Source of the DNA: an uncultured Croceicoccus sp.
GTDB taxonomy: Bacteria > Pseudomonadota > Alphaproteobacteria > Sphingomonadales > Sphingomonadaceae
Assembly: GCF_947496385.1 (NCBI RefSeq)
Contig: NZ_CANMCP010000005.1
Coordinates: 175,563 to 239,562 of the forward strand
Direction: 5' to 3'
Length of the DNA: 64,000 nt
Each line of letters begins with the position of its first letter. The first letter of the stretch is position 1. Position numbers and translations under genes: made by a program. The notes under the pieces were generated by a model. The model ran no database searches, was not told where the DNA came from, and was given only the letters and a program-made list of their open reading frames with translations. Of this stretch, positions 62,590-64,000 are shown in pieces.

Positions 62590-63597
62590 TCAGGCCGCGC
62601 GAAGCTCGGGATGCGGATGCTCGCAGCGATGCACCTCGATCGTAACGTGCACATATTCTGGATGCTCTGAAAGTCGCCTGGCATAATGGTCGGGCGCGAG
62701 CGGATCACCGGCGATGAGCGAGGCGATGACTGCATACTTGCCGGGACCGATCCGCCAGATGTGCAGATCGCCGATCGCGGCGTCCCGGTCCTCGAGCGCC
62801 TCCCGCACCTCTGTGTACCGATCAGAGGCCGCTTCGGCGTCGACAAGCACTGCAGCAGTATCGCGCAGCAGTGACCATGACCAGCGCCCGATCACGAATG
62901 CACCCACCAGCCCCATTGCCGCGTCCATCCAAGCCCAGCCGAGATACATGCCGGCGAGAAGGGCCACGATAGCCAGGACCGAAGTCAGGGCATCGGCAAG
63001 CACGTGGAAATAGGCGGAGCGCAGATTGTTGTCGGCATGCGCATGGTCGTGGTGATGATGATGGTCGTGGTGATGATGATGGTCGTGGTGATGATGATGG
63101 TCGTGGTGATGATGATGGTCGTGATCATGCCCATGATTATGATCGGCGCCAAGCAGCCAAGCACTCGCGAGGTTCACCACGAGGCCGAGCACGGCGATCC
63201 AGATCGCCTCGGTATAGGCAATCGTGAGCGGACTGATGAACCTTTGGGCCGATTCAACCGCGATCCCGATTGCGAAGATGGCGAGGACAAGCGCGCTCGC
63301 GAAACCGGCCAGATCGCCCACCTTGCCGGTACCGAATGTGAAACGCGGGTTGTTGGCATGGCGCCTGGCAAACCAGTAGGCAAAGGCCGCGACGCCCAGG
63401 GCACCTGCGTGGGTCGCCATGTGGATACCATCGGCGAGAAGAGCCATCGATCCGGTCCAAAGACCCGCGACGATTTCGACCACCATCATCGCAGCGGTCA
63501 AGGCAACGACATAACGCGTGCGGCGCTCATGCGCGGCGTGCGAGGCACTCAGGAAGTTGTGCTCGTGGGTCAACGGATTGGGGGCGGCGTGGTGCAT
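62590..63597 (-). CDS. dmeF: DmeF-like CDF exporter (Co/Ni) with extended His-rich loop
   Basis: This 335-residue transporter resembles DmeF: the N-terminus HEHNFLSASHAAHERRTRYV, then LLADGIHMATHAGALG in helix 2 and FHVLADALTSVL in helix 5 as metal sites. Between helices 4 and 5 lies a loop, about residues 151-190, with runs of His (DHHHHH repeats). DmeF proteins export Co and Ni. No RcnR/DmeR-type regulator is adjacent. The His loop is encoded by a tandem DNA repeat. Confidence 0.88.
   Translation of the reverse strand: MHHAAPNPLTHEHNFLSASHAAHERRTRYVVALTAAMMVVEIVAGLWTGSMALLADGIHMATHAGALGVAAFAYWFARRHANNPRFTFGTGKVGDLAGFASALVLAIFAIGIAVESAQRFISPLTIAYTEAIWIAVLGLVVNLASAWLLGADHNHGHDHDHHHHHDHHHHHDHHHHHDHHHHHDHAHADNNLRSAYFHVLADALTSVLAIVALLAGMYLGWAWMDAAMGLVGAFVIGRWSWSLLRDTAAVLVDAEAASDRYTEVREALEDRDAAIGDLHIWRIGPGKYAVIASLIAGDPLAPDHYARRLSEHPEYVHVTIEVHRCEHPHPELRAA
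63044..63122. repeat. Tandem repeat coding the His-rich loop of dmeF
   Basis: An 18-bp unit TGGTCGTGGTGATGATGA is repeated exactly four times (63044-63115), with a partial fifth copy. On the minus strand it encodes Asp-His-His-His-His-His. Exact repeats suggest recent expansion by slippage or unequal exchange, so loop length may vary between strains. Confidence 0.9.
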
Positions 63598-63779
63598 GCG
63601 ACGCTGATAATATGAGATGCACTTGAAAGAAATCTCTCAAAGCACGGCCAAGCATGAGCACCGAACTCCCCCTATCTTCAGTCACGGCACCGATCTCCAA
63701 CAATGTCATCGATCGGATTAGTCCCAATACATCCGCTGCGATGATAAATTGCGAATTGCGAAAAACGCGCATGGAGTTG
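63598..63779. other. Intergenic region upstream of dmeF
   Basis: I see no gene here. TTGAAAGA-AA-TCTCTCAA (63623-63640) is an imperfect dyad (7 of 8 pairs) about 25 bp upstream of the dmeF start and might be an operator. The rest contains only short reading frames with no recognisable content. Confidence 0.35.
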
Positions 63780-64000
63780 CCTTAGCCCGTCGTATTCACC
63801 GGACCGGTCCTAAAGGGTTAGCGGGAGTGGCCTAAGCCTCTGATCTGAATTAGGAACTGGGTGTCTAAGCCGAACCTGCCGCAGGGCAGAAAATGCCACA
63901 GGTCACCCCCGCATGAACAACGGTATCGCAAGCGCATTTGGATTCCCAGCAGTCGGCCGCAAGAAAGTCACAGCCGCTTTCGACGGCGGCCGGCTTACCT
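63780..64000 (+). mobile_element. Left part of a probable IS1380-family insertion sequence
   Basis: The 5' region of a transposase gene enters at 63913. The stretch from CCTTAGCCCG at 63780 could hold the left terminal inverted repeat, but the right end is outside the window, so the boundary is a guess. The family call rests on the transposase N-terminus. Confidence 0.45.
63913..64000 (+). CDS. IS1380-family transposase, N-terminal start (partial)
   Basis: An open frame of 29 codons from ATG at 63913 runs off the right edge. It encodes MNNGIASAFGF followed by VGRKKVTAAFDGGRLT. IS1380 transposases commonly begin with a short stretch ending in VTA-x-FDGG-x-(L/I)T, which matches well. The DDE catalytic domain would lie outside the window, so intactness is unknown. 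Confidence 0.6.
   Translation, partial: MNNGIASAFGFPAVGRKKVTAAFDGGRLT

Noticed and set aside
63044..63122. Regular repeats that might suggest a CRISPR array.
   Set aside because: The units are contiguous without spacers, and the reading frame is maintained through them as the His-rich loop of a transporter. It is a coding tandem repeat.

Overview
The window looks like the chromosome of an alphaproteobacterium, most likely Sphingomonadales (Sphingomonas/Erythrobacter-like). The evidence is the high G+C, the protein families present (short HisG, CobS beside a J-domain protein, DUF3297, DUF1993, a SPOR/TPR lipoprotein) and protein-level resemblance. This placement is an inference from gene content, not from a marker such as 16S rRNA.

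Positions 1-20,680 are ordinary core genome. They hold the end of fmt, truA, a MATE exporter, a zinc-type dehydrogenase, a class A penicillin-binding protein, cobS with a J-domain gene, bolA, a GST, a pirin, an epoxide-hydrolase-like enzyme, hisG-hisD, a DUF1993 gene, nusB-thiL, tesB, a SPOR lipoprotein, a DUF418 membrane protein, bfd-bfr, der and a DUF3297 gene. This block ends at tRNA-Val(CAC), 20605-20679.

From the tRNA to the right edge (about 43 kb) nearly every gene concerns transition metals, so this reads as a metal-resistance island next to a tRNA. The junction (20,680-21,050) holds only debris. The right end runs into the start of a transposase resembling the IS1380 family. The left part of the island (21.7-28.8 kb, minus strand) has a CnrYXH-like unit (anti-sigma factor, periplasmic sensor, ECF sigma factor) reading into copA-copB, an NTF2-like protein and a PepSY protein, then a DUF2231 protein and a lipoprotein. 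Reading the other way (28.9-47.0 kb) are a methyltransferase, a DUF411 protein, a DUF5676 protein, an APC permease, a K+-channel-like protein, a DUF305 protein, an NAD(P)-binding protein, a persulfide-dioxygenase/rhodanese-like protein, a CusCBA efflux pump with CusF, a second multicopper oxidase, a copper P1B ATPase and a membrane protein. After an FTR1-type permease carrying a cytochrome c motif, and a divergent MerR/CDF pair, a minus-strand array (62.5-50.3 kb) encodes a CzcCBA pump, a SpoIIAA-like protein, CDF transporters, an acetolactate-synthase-like enzyme and an aldehyde dehydrogenase. A DmeF-like transporter with a long His-rich loop lies at the right.

The most interesting signal is a repeated promoter-like motif, RAGGG-N16-CGTA. 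It occurs with identical spacing in front of five transcription units of the copper part: the cnrY-like gene, the divergent methyltransferase, copA, the DUF2231 gene and the APC-permease operon. It looks like the recognition site of the island's own ECF sigma factor. If so, it defines a copper-linked envelope regulon that includes an amino-acid-type permease, a K+-channel-like protein, a methyltransferase and several DUFs. A second shared motif, TTGCAA-N3-ATTCGCA, precedes both bfd-bfr and the FTR1 gene and resembles an alphaproteobacterial Fur box.
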